Positions 1 to 5,736 of a stretch of DNA of 12,099 nucleotides are shown one piece after another (the first letter of the stretch is position 1; each line of letters opens with the position of its first letter). The stretch is from JBBSEZ01 sp038239195. GTDB taxonomy: Bacteria > Planctomycetota > Planctomycetia > Gemmatales > Gemmataceae. The stretch is taken from contig JBBSEZ010000308.1 of the NCBI GenBank assembly GCA_038239195.1, forward strand, positions 1 through 12,099, given 5' to 3'. Made by a program: the position numbers and the translations under genes. The notes beneath the pieces are model-generated. The model did not search any database and was not told where the DNA came from. It saw nothing but the letters and a program-made list of their open reading frames with translations.

Positions 1-24
1 ACGGCTCGGGAGGGCCGTCCTACA
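1..24. repeat. Truncated inverted repeat at the window edge (terminator-like or dispersed palindrome)
   Basis: The first 18 bases fold as ACGGCTC / GGGA loop / GGGCCGT, a 7-bp stem with one G-T wobble. The right arm continues as CCTACA, so the left arm may extend beyond the window. There is no T-run on either side, so a classical intrinsic terminator is not shown. It could be the terminator of an upstream gene or one copy of a dispersed palindrome; nothing inside the window matches it. Confidence 0.35.
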
Positions 25-190
25 AACATGCCTTTTCCTGCCGCTCGCCCAAGCCCCCAACGGCGGACCAGCGGGGGCGGCGCGTGCGGCTTCGGGGGGC
101 CCCGCGCGGTGTCTCTCCGGCCTGCGCCTTGCACAGGGCTTTCTGTGGATCGCGCGTCCCTCGCTCCTGACTCGAGCGCGAACAACGACA

Positions 191-226
191 CCAGGGCCTT
201 GGCCGCTCCTGGCAGAGAAGGGGGAA
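191..226 (+). promoter_or_regulatory. Leader hairpin and Shine-Dalgarno of the ANTAR regulator
   Basis: CCAGG (191-195) can pair with CCTGG (208-212) just before a purine-rich ribosome binding site (AAGGGGGAAG) that precedes the ATG at 231. The short stem is only suggestive of leader control. The ribosome binding site is what fixes the start codon. The rest of the upstream 230 bases shows no convincing gene and no consensus promoter. Confidence 0.35.
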
Positions 227-230
227 GATC

Positions 231-836
231 ATGGCGCGTTCGGCGCCTGGCGTTTCGCCGTTGAAGGTGGTGATCGCGGAAGGCGATGCCGAGGCGCGAC
301 ATGCTCTCAAGGAGATGCTGGAGGGCAAACTCGAGCAGCGCGTGGTCGGCGAGGCCGCCACCGGGACGGACATGGTCCGCATCGTGCGGGAGACCGAGCC
401 GGACGTCGTCCTCTTCGACCTCCATCTGCCGCCGTCAGGCGGGCTCGACGCCCTGCGCCAGGTCAACGACGCGCGGCCCGTGGCCGCCGTGGCCCTTACC
501 GCGGGCGCCGATCCCGAAATGCTGCGCCGGGCCGTGCAGGAAGGCGTCTTCGCCTACCTGATCGAGCCGGTCGAGGCCCACCAACTCGGCCCGATGTTGC
601 ACGTGGCCTGGGACCGCTTCGCCGAACGGCGCGCCCTCGCCGACGAGAACGCAGCCCTGAAGCAGAGCATCCAGGAGAGCAAGCTCTTCGAGCGCGCCAA
701 GGGCGCCCTCATGAAGCGCCACGGCTGGACCGCCGACGAGGCGCTCCGCCGCCTGGAGCGCGCGGCCCTTGCGCGCGGCGCCACCCCGGCCGAGGTCGCA
801 CGGGACTTCCTTGCGGGCGTCGAAGTCAACCTTTGA
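231..836 (+). CDS. ANTAR-domain response regulator (AmiR/NasT-like)
   Basis: This 201-residue cytoplasmic protein has an N-terminal receiver domain (about 11-125), a short coiled-coil-like linker (about 130-150) and a C-terminal ANTAR RNA-binding domain (about 150-197, with the typical 'AKGALMKRHGWTADEALRRL' pattern). ANTAR proteins act as transcription antiterminators by binding paired hairpins in leader RNAs, usually when phosphorylated by a histidine kinase. Receiver residues visible are the acidic pocket E17/D19, phospho-acceptor D63 in 'VLFDLHLPP' and T90 in 'ALTAG'. The conserved lysine of the K-P motif is replaced by glutamate, E112 in 'LIEPV', so phosphorylation chemistry may be altered. 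The ATG at 231 has a purine-rich ribosome binding site. No kinase is nearby, and its RNA targets are unknown. It ends 20 bases from the convergent gene. Confidence 0.9.
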   Translation: MARSAPGVSPLKVVIAEGDAEARHALKEMLEGKLEQRVVGEAATGTDMVRIVRETEPDVVLFDLHLPPSGGLDALRQVNDARPVAAVALTAGADPEMLRRAVQEGVFAYLIEPVEAHQLGPMLHVAWDRFAERRALADENAALKQSIQESKLFERAKGALMKRHGWTADEALRRLERAALARGATPAEVARDFLAGVEVNL

Positions 837-856
837 GGCAGGGCCCATCCGCCCGT

Positions 857-1264
857 TCAGGCGAGTGGTTGCTTCGCCTTGCCCTCGGCCCCGCGAGCCG
901 CGAGCCAGAGCCGGGCCAGCGCGACGACGACCGCCTGCGGCCCCGCCCCGCCCGTCCCCACCGTTTCGACCGTCACCCCGCCGGCAGAGAGGGTGCCGGC
1001 CCAGGCCCCGTCGGCCTGGAGAGTCAGGGACGCCTGCGTCCCGGGCGGGAGGGACTTGAGCGCCTCCCCCTTCGGCGGGGGGGCGGCCCGCCGCTGCTCC
1101 TCGGCCAGCTTGGCGACGCACGCGGGGCACCGGCTCCCCTGGAACTTGGCAAGCCGCTGCGCCCGGTACTTGTCCACCGCGTAGTGCTGGAACTCTTGCA
1201 GACAGCCGCACGCGCGGACCACCATCGGCCGGGCCACGATTTCGCCTGTTGGCGGCAACCCCAT
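857..1264 (-). CDS. Small four-cysteine (zinc-ribbon-like) hypothetical protein
   Basis: I do not recognise a named family for this 135-residue protein. It has an N-terminal Cys4 pattern, C19-x-C21 and C46-x-x-C49, separated by a helix rich in charged and aromatic residues, which suggests a zinc knuckle or ribbon. The C-terminal half (about 75-125) is Gly/Ala/Val-rich and probably beta-rich; there is no signal peptide or membrane helix. The ATG at 1264 follows a good ribosome binding site (GGGGAGGG, about 7 bases upstream). It lies 64 bases downstream of the Mrp ATPase on the same strand, so it is probably co-transcribed with DUF971 and mrp. A structured spacer (1281-1320) may lower its expression. 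A role in metal-cluster or metal handling is a guess from context. Confidence 0.75.
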   Translation of the reverse strand: MGLPPTGEIVARPMVVRACGCLQEFQHYAVDKYRAQRLAKFQGSRCPACVAKLAEEQRRAAPPPKGEALKSLPPGTQASLTLQADGAWAGTLSAGGVTVETVGTGGAGPQAVVVALARLWLAARGAEGKAKQPLA

Positions 1265-1280
1265 TGCTCACCCTCCCCGC

Positions 1281-1320
1281 GCCGGGCCGTCTGCGGACGG
1301 TTGCCCGCACCGGGCCCGGC
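1281..1320 (-). promoter_or_regulatory. Nested inverted repeat between mrp and the Cys4 gene
   Basis: GCCGGGC (1281-1287) pairs with GCCCGGC (1314-1320). Inside it, CCGTC (1287-1291) pairs with GACGG (1296-1300) around a TGCG loop. The element fills most of the 64-base intercistronic gap and sits shortly before the ribosome binding site of the downstream gene. It has no U-tract, so it is more likely an RNA processing or partial attenuation structure than a strong terminator. It could also be chance pairing in GC-rich DNA. Confidence 0.4.
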
Positions 1321-1328
1321 CCCACGAA

Positions 1329-2150
1329 TCACAACTCCACTTCCGGCAATTCGGGCCCGCGATCGCCCTTTTGCAGCTCCGCCTTCACCGTCGCCGCCAG
1401 CGCCCGGTACGCCCCCGCCACCACCGAATCGGGATACTTGTGGACGATCGGGTCGCCCTCGTCGCCGCACTCCGCGACGCGCGGGTCGATCGGTATCTCG
1501 CCCAGGAACGGCACGTGCGCCGCCTCGGCGAGCTTCTTGCCCCCGCCGTGCCGGAAGATGTGATAGCGCTGGCCGTCGTCGGCGACGAAATAGCTCATGT
1601 TCTCGACGATGCCCAGCACCGGCACGCGCACCTCGCGGAACATCTCCAGCCCCTTGCGCGCGTCCACCAAACTGACGTCCTGCGGCGTCGTGACGATGAT
1701 CGCCCCCGTGAGCGGAGCGTGCTGCGTCAGCGTCAGCTGCGCGTCGCCGGTCCCCGGCGGGAGGTCGATCACCAGGTAATCGAGCGTGCCCCAGTTCAGT
1801 TGCGTCAGAAACTGCCGCAGGGCCCGATCGACCATCGGGCCGCGCCAGATCACCGCCTTGTCCTGCGGCACCACGAAGCCGATCGACATCATCTTGATGC
1901 CGTGGCGCTCCAGGGGGAACGGCGTCGTCGCCTGGTCGATGGTGCCCTGGACGCCCATCATGATCGGGACGCTGGGCCCGTATATGTCGGCGTCCAGCAA
2001 CCCGACCCTGTGCCCCGCCCCGGCGAGGGCGAGGGCGAGGTTCACGGCCACGGTCGATTTCCCAACCCCGCCCTTCCCGCTGGCGACGGCGAGGACGGAC
2101 TGGATGTTGGGCAGGGCGATCTTCTCGGGCTGCCCGCCGGGGGGGCGCAT
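1329..2150 (-). CDS. Mrp/ApbC/NBP35-family P-loop ATPase (iron-sulfur cluster carrier type)
   Basis: Family members bind ATP and carry or transfer Fe-S clusters to apo-proteins in the cytoplasm. This 273-residue protein shows the deviant Walker A 'GKGGVGKST' (25-33), the 'LLDADIYGPS' switch motif (51-60) and a Walker B region 'YLVIDLPPGTGD' (125-136). The start is taken at ATG 2150 rather than the in-frame ATG at 2189: the sequence GAGGAG sits just before 2150, and the longer form would overlap the upstream gene. It lacks the N-terminal DUF59 domain of longer Mrp proteins. The CPxC motif normally found after 'ENMSYF' is replaced by 'VADDGQRYHIF' (189-199), and the whole protein has one cysteine, C228. 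This resembles the HCF101-type branch rather than NBP35/ApbC. It is translated 10 bases after the DUF971 gene. Confidence 0.93.
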   Translation of the reverse strand: MRPPGGQPEKIALPNIQSVLAVASGKGGVGKSTVAVNLALALAGAGHRVGLLDADIYGPSVPIMMGVQGTIDQATTPFPLERHGIKMMSIGFVVPQDKAVIWRGPMVDRALRQFLTQLNWGTLDYLVIDLPPGTGDAQLTLTQHAPLTGAIIVTTPQDVSLVDARKGLEMFREVRVPVLGIVENMSYFVADDGQRYHIFRHGGGKKLAEAAHVPFLGEIPIDPRVAECGDEGDPIVHKYPDSVVAGAYRALAATVKAELQKGDRGPELPEVEL

Positions 2151-2160
2151 GGTTCTCTCC

Positions 2161-2535
2161 TCAGCTTGGGCTCGCGGGACGGCGCGCACCGTCCGCTGCC
2201 TTCGCGCAGACGGGACATTGACACAGCGAACGCAGGTGCTGGAGGGTGTAGATGCCGGCGTCGTGCCCGTCGCTCCAAACGATCTTGTAGGCGTAGCGGC
2301 CGACGCGCGGCATGCTGACGGGGGCGAGCGCCACCAGTTCGTTCGGCTTGAGGATGCGGAACGGGTCGGGGGGCTTGTCGCGCTCCTCGCGGCAGCCAGC
2401 GCAAGGACAGTGGGCGCGCAAGTGGGGCCAGGCGTAGCTACTGCGGTGCCCGTCGTTCCACTCGATGAGGAGCCGGTCCGGCCCGTCCCGGCGGACGCTC
2501 AGCGGAACCAGCGCCTCCGCGTCGGGCGCGGACAT
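2161..2535 (-). CDS. DUF971 (GBBH-like N-terminal domain) protein with two CxCxxC clusters
   Basis: This 124-residue protein is a stand-alone DUF971 domain, the module found at the N-terminus of gamma-butyrobetaine hydroxylase and the C-terminus of plant HCF101. The family signature is clear: 'IEWNDGHRSSYAW' (24-36), 'HCPCAGC' (42-48) and 'VGRYAYKIVWSDGHDAGIY' (78-96). C43, C45, C48 and H91 match the zinc ligands known from gamma-butyrobetaine hydroxylase. A second CxCxxC (C105, C107, C110) follows near the C-terminus and is not part of that known site. The ATG at 2535 has an AGGAG ribosome binding site about 9 bases upstream; an open frame extends further but has no family similarity. Its stop codon abuts the ribosome binding site of mrp, so the two are translationally linked. 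Confidence 0.92.
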   Translation of the reverse strand: MSAPDAEALVPLSVRRDGPDRLLIEWNDGHRSSYAWPHLRAHCPCAGCREERDKPPDPFRILKPNELVALAPVSMPRVGRYAYKIVWSDGHDAGIYTLQHLRSLCQCPVCAKAADGARRPASPS

Positions 2536-2577
2536 CGTGGCGTTCTCCTGAGGATGAGGCTCAGCCCTTCTCGATTC

Positions 2578-2605
2578 ATTATACAGAACCAAGACGCACT
2601 GCCAC
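2578..2605 (-). promoter_or_regulatory. Sigma-70-type promoter for the DUF971-mrp operon
   Basis: On the minus strand a perfect -10 box, TATAAT (2578-2583), is preceded at 16 bases by GTGGCA (2600-2605), matching 4 of 6 positions of TTGACA. Transcription would start near 2571, giving a leader of about 36 bases before the ATG at 2535. The AT-rich patch stands out in otherwise GC-rich DNA. The remainder of the 152-base gap (2606-2687) shows no clear terminator for the response regulator upstream. Confidence 0.6.
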
Positions 2606-2687
2606 CCATCGTCGGAGAACGAAGAGGGGAAAGGGCCCGGGCACAGGTCGGGGGAGTTGGCCCTTGTTGCTCGACACAGGGGAACGG

Positions 2688-3131
2688 TCAGGCCGAGCGA
2701 CGCAACTGCTGGCGCGCCAGCTGCAAGAGCTCCTGGGCCATCTCGTGGGCGCGGAACGGCTTCTGGAAGAAACGCAGGGCGCCCCGCTCTTCGAGGTCCT
2801 CGAGGCTGTAGTCGCCCGTGTAGCCGCTCATGAAGCAGCACGGCACGAACGGATCGACGGTGCGCAGCTCGGCCAGCGTTTGAGGCCCGTCGAGGACCGG
2901 CATGCGCACGTCCAGCAACACCAGATCGACGTTCGCCCGATTGTGCCGAAACAGCTCGACCGCCGTCGCGCCCGAGGGCGCGGCCCACACCCGGAAGCCC
3001 GCCCCTTGCAACACCGTCTTCAGCAGCGCCAGCAACATCATGTCGTCATCGACCACCAGAATGCCCGGCTCCTGTTCCGCGCCCGGGCCCGAAAGTGGCG
3101 TGGAAGTCAGCACCGAAGGTCGGTTCGTCAC
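2688..3131 (-). CDS. Single-domain response regulator (CheY-like receiver)
   Basis: This 147-residue protein is a receiver domain with no output domain. It has the acidic pocket D28-D30, phospho-acceptor D74 in 'VLLDVRMP', S102 at the switch threonine/serine position in 'FMSGY' and K124 in 'QKPF', so it should be phosphorylatable. The first 20 or so residues are a disordered Pro/Ser/Thr-rich extension. I chose GTG 3131 because AAAGGA lies 7 bases upstream; an in-frame TTG at 3149 has no ribosome binding site. Such proteins relay phosphate or bind partner proteins in phosphorelays and chemotaxis. No kinase or chemotaxis gene is present in the window, so its partner is unknown. Confidence 0.9.
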   Translation of the reverse strand: MTNRPSVLTSTPLSGPGAEQEPGILVVDDDMMLLALLKTVLQGAGFRVWAAPSGATAVELFRHNRANVDLVLLDVRMPVLDGPQTLAELRTVDPFVPCCFMSGYTGDYSLEDLEERGALRFFQKPFRAHEMAQELLQLARQQLRRSA

Positions 3132-3155
3132 GGGAGCATCCTTTCTCAAAAGGAG

Positions 3156-3176
3156 GGCCCCGCAAATGGGGGGGCC
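3156..3176 (-). terminator. Hairpin plus short U-tract in the response-regulator leader (terminator or attenuator)
   Basis: On the minus strand GGCCCC (3176-3171) pairs with GGGGCC (3161-3156) across a 9-base loop and is followed by CTCCTTTT. It lies about 50 bases after the panE stop and about 25 bases before the regulator's GTG start. It could end panE transcripts or act as an attenuator on transcripts from the promoter at 3201-3228. The U-tract is short, so efficiency is uncertain. Confidence 0.45.
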
Positions 3177-3200
3177 GTTCAGCGACCATGCGTACCACCC

Positions 3201-3228
3201 ATTTTCCCGACCTTCTCCTCTTTGTCAA
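3201..3228 (-). promoter_or_regulatory. Candidate promoter overlapping the panE stop codon
   Basis: A perfect TTGACA -35 box (minus strand, 3223-3228) contains the panE TGA stop (3225-3227). GAAAAT (3201-3206), matching 4 of 6 -10 positions, follows at a 16-base spacing. It would drive the single-domain response regulator with a start near 3194 and a leader of about 60 bases that includes the hairpin at 3156-3176. Confidence 0.5.
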
Positions 3229-4265
3229 CGTCTCGCCAGCGAAATAGTGTCGATTCGTGAAATGTCAGCGTGCGCCGAGGGAGGAAGGGCCACTGCTGCG
3301 AGGAGCGCGTCGAGGGCGCCGGGGTGAGGGGGAACGAGTTCGCGCTCCATGCGGCTTACGAGCTGGTAGACGAGCTGGTTGAGGGGGCAAGGACCGCCGT
3401 CGGCGAGGTCGATGAGGTGGCGATTGTAGTTGTCGATCTCGGTGCGCCCGGCGGGGAGGTCGTTGAACATGGAGCAGTAGGTGCCGCGCAGCGAGGCGCG
3501 GAAGAACCGGGCCAGGAGGTTGGCCAGCCAGGGCCGGCGGAGGATGCGAGCCACGGTCGATGGGTGAAAGGGCCCGATCTTCCCGAGAGGCACTCCGGCG
3601 CGAGAGAGGATGGCGTGGTTTTCGCGCAGCAGGGCGAAGAAGAGGGCGCGCACGCGCGGGAGGCGCAACACGTCGCCGTTGTCGAGCCCCGCGGCCGCGG
3701 CCAGGGGGCTGATGGCGGCGTTGTAGAGGAGCTTGGTGTATTTGTAAGGTAGGACGTCCGGCACGACGACCGTCGGGAACGGCGCCTGGCGGAGGAGCCC
3801 CGCCAGGGCGCGGGCGTGGGGCAAGAGGGCGGCGTCGCCTCCCCGAGGGCCCAGGTGCAGCCGGCCGGGGCGGGTGATGCGCACGTGCGGCCGGTCGGGG
3901 GCGCACTCCGAGACAAAGGAGGCGATGCCTTCGAGATGGGGCGGGCGATCCCGCAAGTCGTCGTCGAAGCCGTTCTGGATGGGCACGAGCGAAACGGACG
4001 GCGGGAGACGCGCGAGGACGGCGCGGTTGTCGTAGCACTTGGTGCAGAGCAGGACGGTGGCGCCAGCCGGCGGCGCCCAGTCGGCAAAGGCGACAAAGGG
4101 GGCCCGCTGGGGGGGGAGGTTATCGACGGCGACCCCGTGTTCGCGGCCCCAGGCGAGTTTGGCGGGGTTGGTCTCGACGAACGTGACGGGGGCCCCGGCG
4201 CGGGCAAGGGAGTGCCCGACCGCACAGCCGATGCCGCCGGCACCGACGACGTGAATGGCGTCCAT
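3225..4265 (-). CDS. panE: Ketopantoate reductase family protein (PanE/ApbA)
   Basis: The family catalyses NADPH-dependent reduction of 2-dehydropantoate to pantoate in coenzyme A synthesis. In this 346-residue protein the Rossmann glycine motif 'VGAGGIG' is at 7-13, K76 lies in 'CTKCYD' and N98 in 'QNG'. The catalytic lysine is probably K178 in 'YTKLLYNAAISP', with S265 in 'CSMFNDL' and E276 in 'RTEIDNYN'; all expected active-site positions are filled. It is about 40 residues longer than E. coli PanE, with the extra length around 225-262, a basic, leucine-rich helical stretch before the S265 motif. The ATG at 4265 has GGAG upstream. It follows the HEAT-like gene by 52 bases. No other pantothenate gene is nearby, so a paralogous reductase acting on another 2-oxo acid remains possible. 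Confidence 0.82.
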   Translation of the reverse strand: MDAIHVVGAGGIGCAVGHSLARAGAPVTFVETNPAKLAWGREHGVAVDNLPPQRAPFVAFADWAPPAGATVLLCTKCYDNRAVLARLPPSVSLVPIQNGFDDDLRDRPPHLEGIASFVSECAPDRPHVRITRPGRLHLGPRGGDAALLPHARALAGLLRQAPFPTVVVPDVLPYKYTKLLYNAAISPLAAAAGLDNGDVLRLPRVRALFFALLRENHAILSRAGVPLGKIGPFHPSTVARILRRPWLANLLARFFRASLRGTYCSMFNDLPAGRTEIDNYNRHLIDLADGGPCPLNQLVYQLVSRMERELVPPHPGALDALLAAVALPPSAHADISRIDTISLARR

Positions 4266-4317
4266 GCTCGATTCTCCGTTCCGCGCGAACCGACAAGCAA
4301 GAGAGGCGCCGCCCCGG

Positions 4318-5649
4318 CTACCGGCCGAAGGCGAGCTTTGCCTTCTCCGCCTCGGTGCGAATCGTGGCGTTGCGGTGCTGGGCCAGCCGGTCGAGGGCCG
4401 GGCCGAAGCGCTCGCCCAGGCGCGTGTCCTCGGGGCGCTTCTCGCGCAGCCGCGCCAGTGCTTTCAGCGCCTCGGTGACGGTCAAGGCGACGAGGTTCTC
4501 GTCGGGGACTTCCTCGCCCGTCTTCTTGTTCTGCAAGACGTAGACCTGGCGCAGGCCTTCGTCGTCGAGCATTTCGGCGAGCAGGTCCAGCGGGGCGTGA
4601 GGGCTGCCCCGGCGGGCCAGGGCGACGGCGGCCTGGGGCCGGACGTGGAAGCCGCGCCTTTTCGTCAAACTGCGGCTGATCTTCGCGTCGGGGTTGTTTT
4701 CCTGGCGCTCGTGCAGTTTCTCCTCGCCCCGCCCGTTGTCGTGCGCCAGTTTGACCAGGGCCTTGACCATCGCCTCCTCGTCGGCGCCGCGGCCCACCCA
4801 GAAGGTCATGGCGAAGGCGGCCTGGAAGCGCAACGAGGGGTCTTCGGCCTCGGCGCAGCGCACCAGGACGGCACCGATGCCCATCGTGTCGGGCTGGCCT
4901 TTGCGGCGCAGGCTCAGGTGGTTGCGCACCAGACTGGCCAGTTTGCGCTGGGTGCCGCTGTCGATGGCCGACTGAAGCTGGGCCATCACCTCGTCGCGCT
5001 GTTCGTCGGAAAGTTTCTCGTCGAAGCGCTTGACGCTCTCGCCGAGGATCGCCAGGGCCAGCAAGGCGCGCCGGCGGCGCCGGAGGAGCTCCTCCATCTC
5101 CATGCCCTCTTCCTGGAGGGCCATCGCCTTGAGCTGTTCGACGCCGACGGGGACGAGGAAATGGCCCATGCAGGCGGTGAGGTAGGTGACGTAGGTGCGG
5201 TCCGCTTCGAGCTTCTTCAGCTCGCGCGCCTTGTCGCCTTCGCTCAAGCCGTCGTGGCGCTGGGCGAAGGACTTCTCGGCGTCGGCGCTGTTAGCGCGGG
5301 CCTGCTCGAGCCGGTCGGCGAGCGCGAGGCCAAAGCCCACGTCGGAGGCGAGCCGATCGTCGCGCACGAGCACCTGGGCGAGGTCGGACGCCGCCCGGTA
5401 GCGAATGTCGAGGTTGGCGCTGTCGAGGTCGCGCAGGAACTGGTCGGCGGAGCGGGACTGGCCCCAGGGCCGGCCGACGATCTTGCCGGCCCAGTTGGCG
5501 AGGGTGGGGCCGAGGAGGAACAGGCCGACGAGCCCGGCGACGATCAGGCCGGGGACCAGAAAGAGGCGGAAGATCATCTTCCCCGAGGGCGGCTGCACCG
5601 TCGGCAGGCCCGGGTCGGCGGAAGCGGGGAGCGGAGCGTCGGACTGCAT
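4318..5649 (-). CDS. Membrane-anchored HEAT-repeat-like hypothetical protein
   Basis: I do not recognise a named family for this 443-residue protein. A Pro-rich N-terminus (1-24) is followed by one strongly hydrophobic helix (about 26-48) with no cleavage signal, so it is probably a membrane anchor with a large soluble domain. The soluble part is almost wholly helical and charged, and has HEAT-like helical pairs, for example 'IRYRAASDLAQVL' (82-94), 'RFQAAFAMTFW' (274-284), 'RPQAAVALARRG' (337-348) and 'IRTEAEKAKLAF' (430-441). Residues 180-200 contain an Arg-rich run. The ATG at 5649 has AAGGG about 9 bases upstream. It lies 87 bases after the MFS gene and before panE. A scaffold role beside the transporter is only an inference. 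Confidence 0.85.
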   Translation of the reverse strand: MQSDAPLPASADPGLPTVQPPSGKMIFRLFLVPGLIVAGLVGLFLLGPTLANWAGKIVGRPWGQSRSADQFLRDLDSANLDIRYRAASDLAQVLVRDDRLASDVGFGLALADRLEQARANSADAEKSFAQRHDGLSEGDKARELKKLEADRTYVTYLTACMGHFLVPVGVEQLKAMALQEEGMEMEELLRRRRRALLALAILGESVKRFDEKLSDEQRDEVMAQLQSAIDSGTQRKLASLVRNHLSLRRKGQPDTMGIGAVLVRCAEAEDPSLRFQAAFAMTFWVGRGADEEAMVKALVKLAHDNGRGEEKLHERQENNPDAKISRSLTKRRGFHVRPQAAVALARRGSPHAPLDLLAEMLDDEGLRQVYVLQNKKTGEEVPDENLVALTVTEALKALARLREKRPEDTRLGERFGPALDRLAQHRNATIRTEAEKAKLAFGR

Positions 5650-5736
5650 GGAGGAAGGCCCTTCGCATCGAGGCGCGTCCAGAGCGAGGCGAACACCCGG
5701 TTCTTCTTAGCGAAGCGGGGCGAGGCCGACGAGGCC

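Noticed and set aside
28..264. Small plus-strand open frame before the ANTAR regulator
   Set aside because: Its Arg/Pro-rich product has no similarity I recognise, no clear ribosome binding site, and it overlaps the regulator's start.
435..1325. Minus-strand open frame of 296 codons across the gap between convergent genes
   Set aside because: It overlaps both the ANTAR regulator and the Cys4 gene, has no recognisable domain and is compositionally biased.
2025..2042. Short tandem GAGGGC repeat
   Set aside because: It encodes the Leu-Ala run after the Walker A helix of the ATPase and needs no other explanation.
2536..2988. N-terminal extension of the DUF971 gene
   Set aside because: The extension overlaps the response regulator, has no domain and would cross a promoter with a perfect -10 box; ATG 2535 has a good ribosome binding site.
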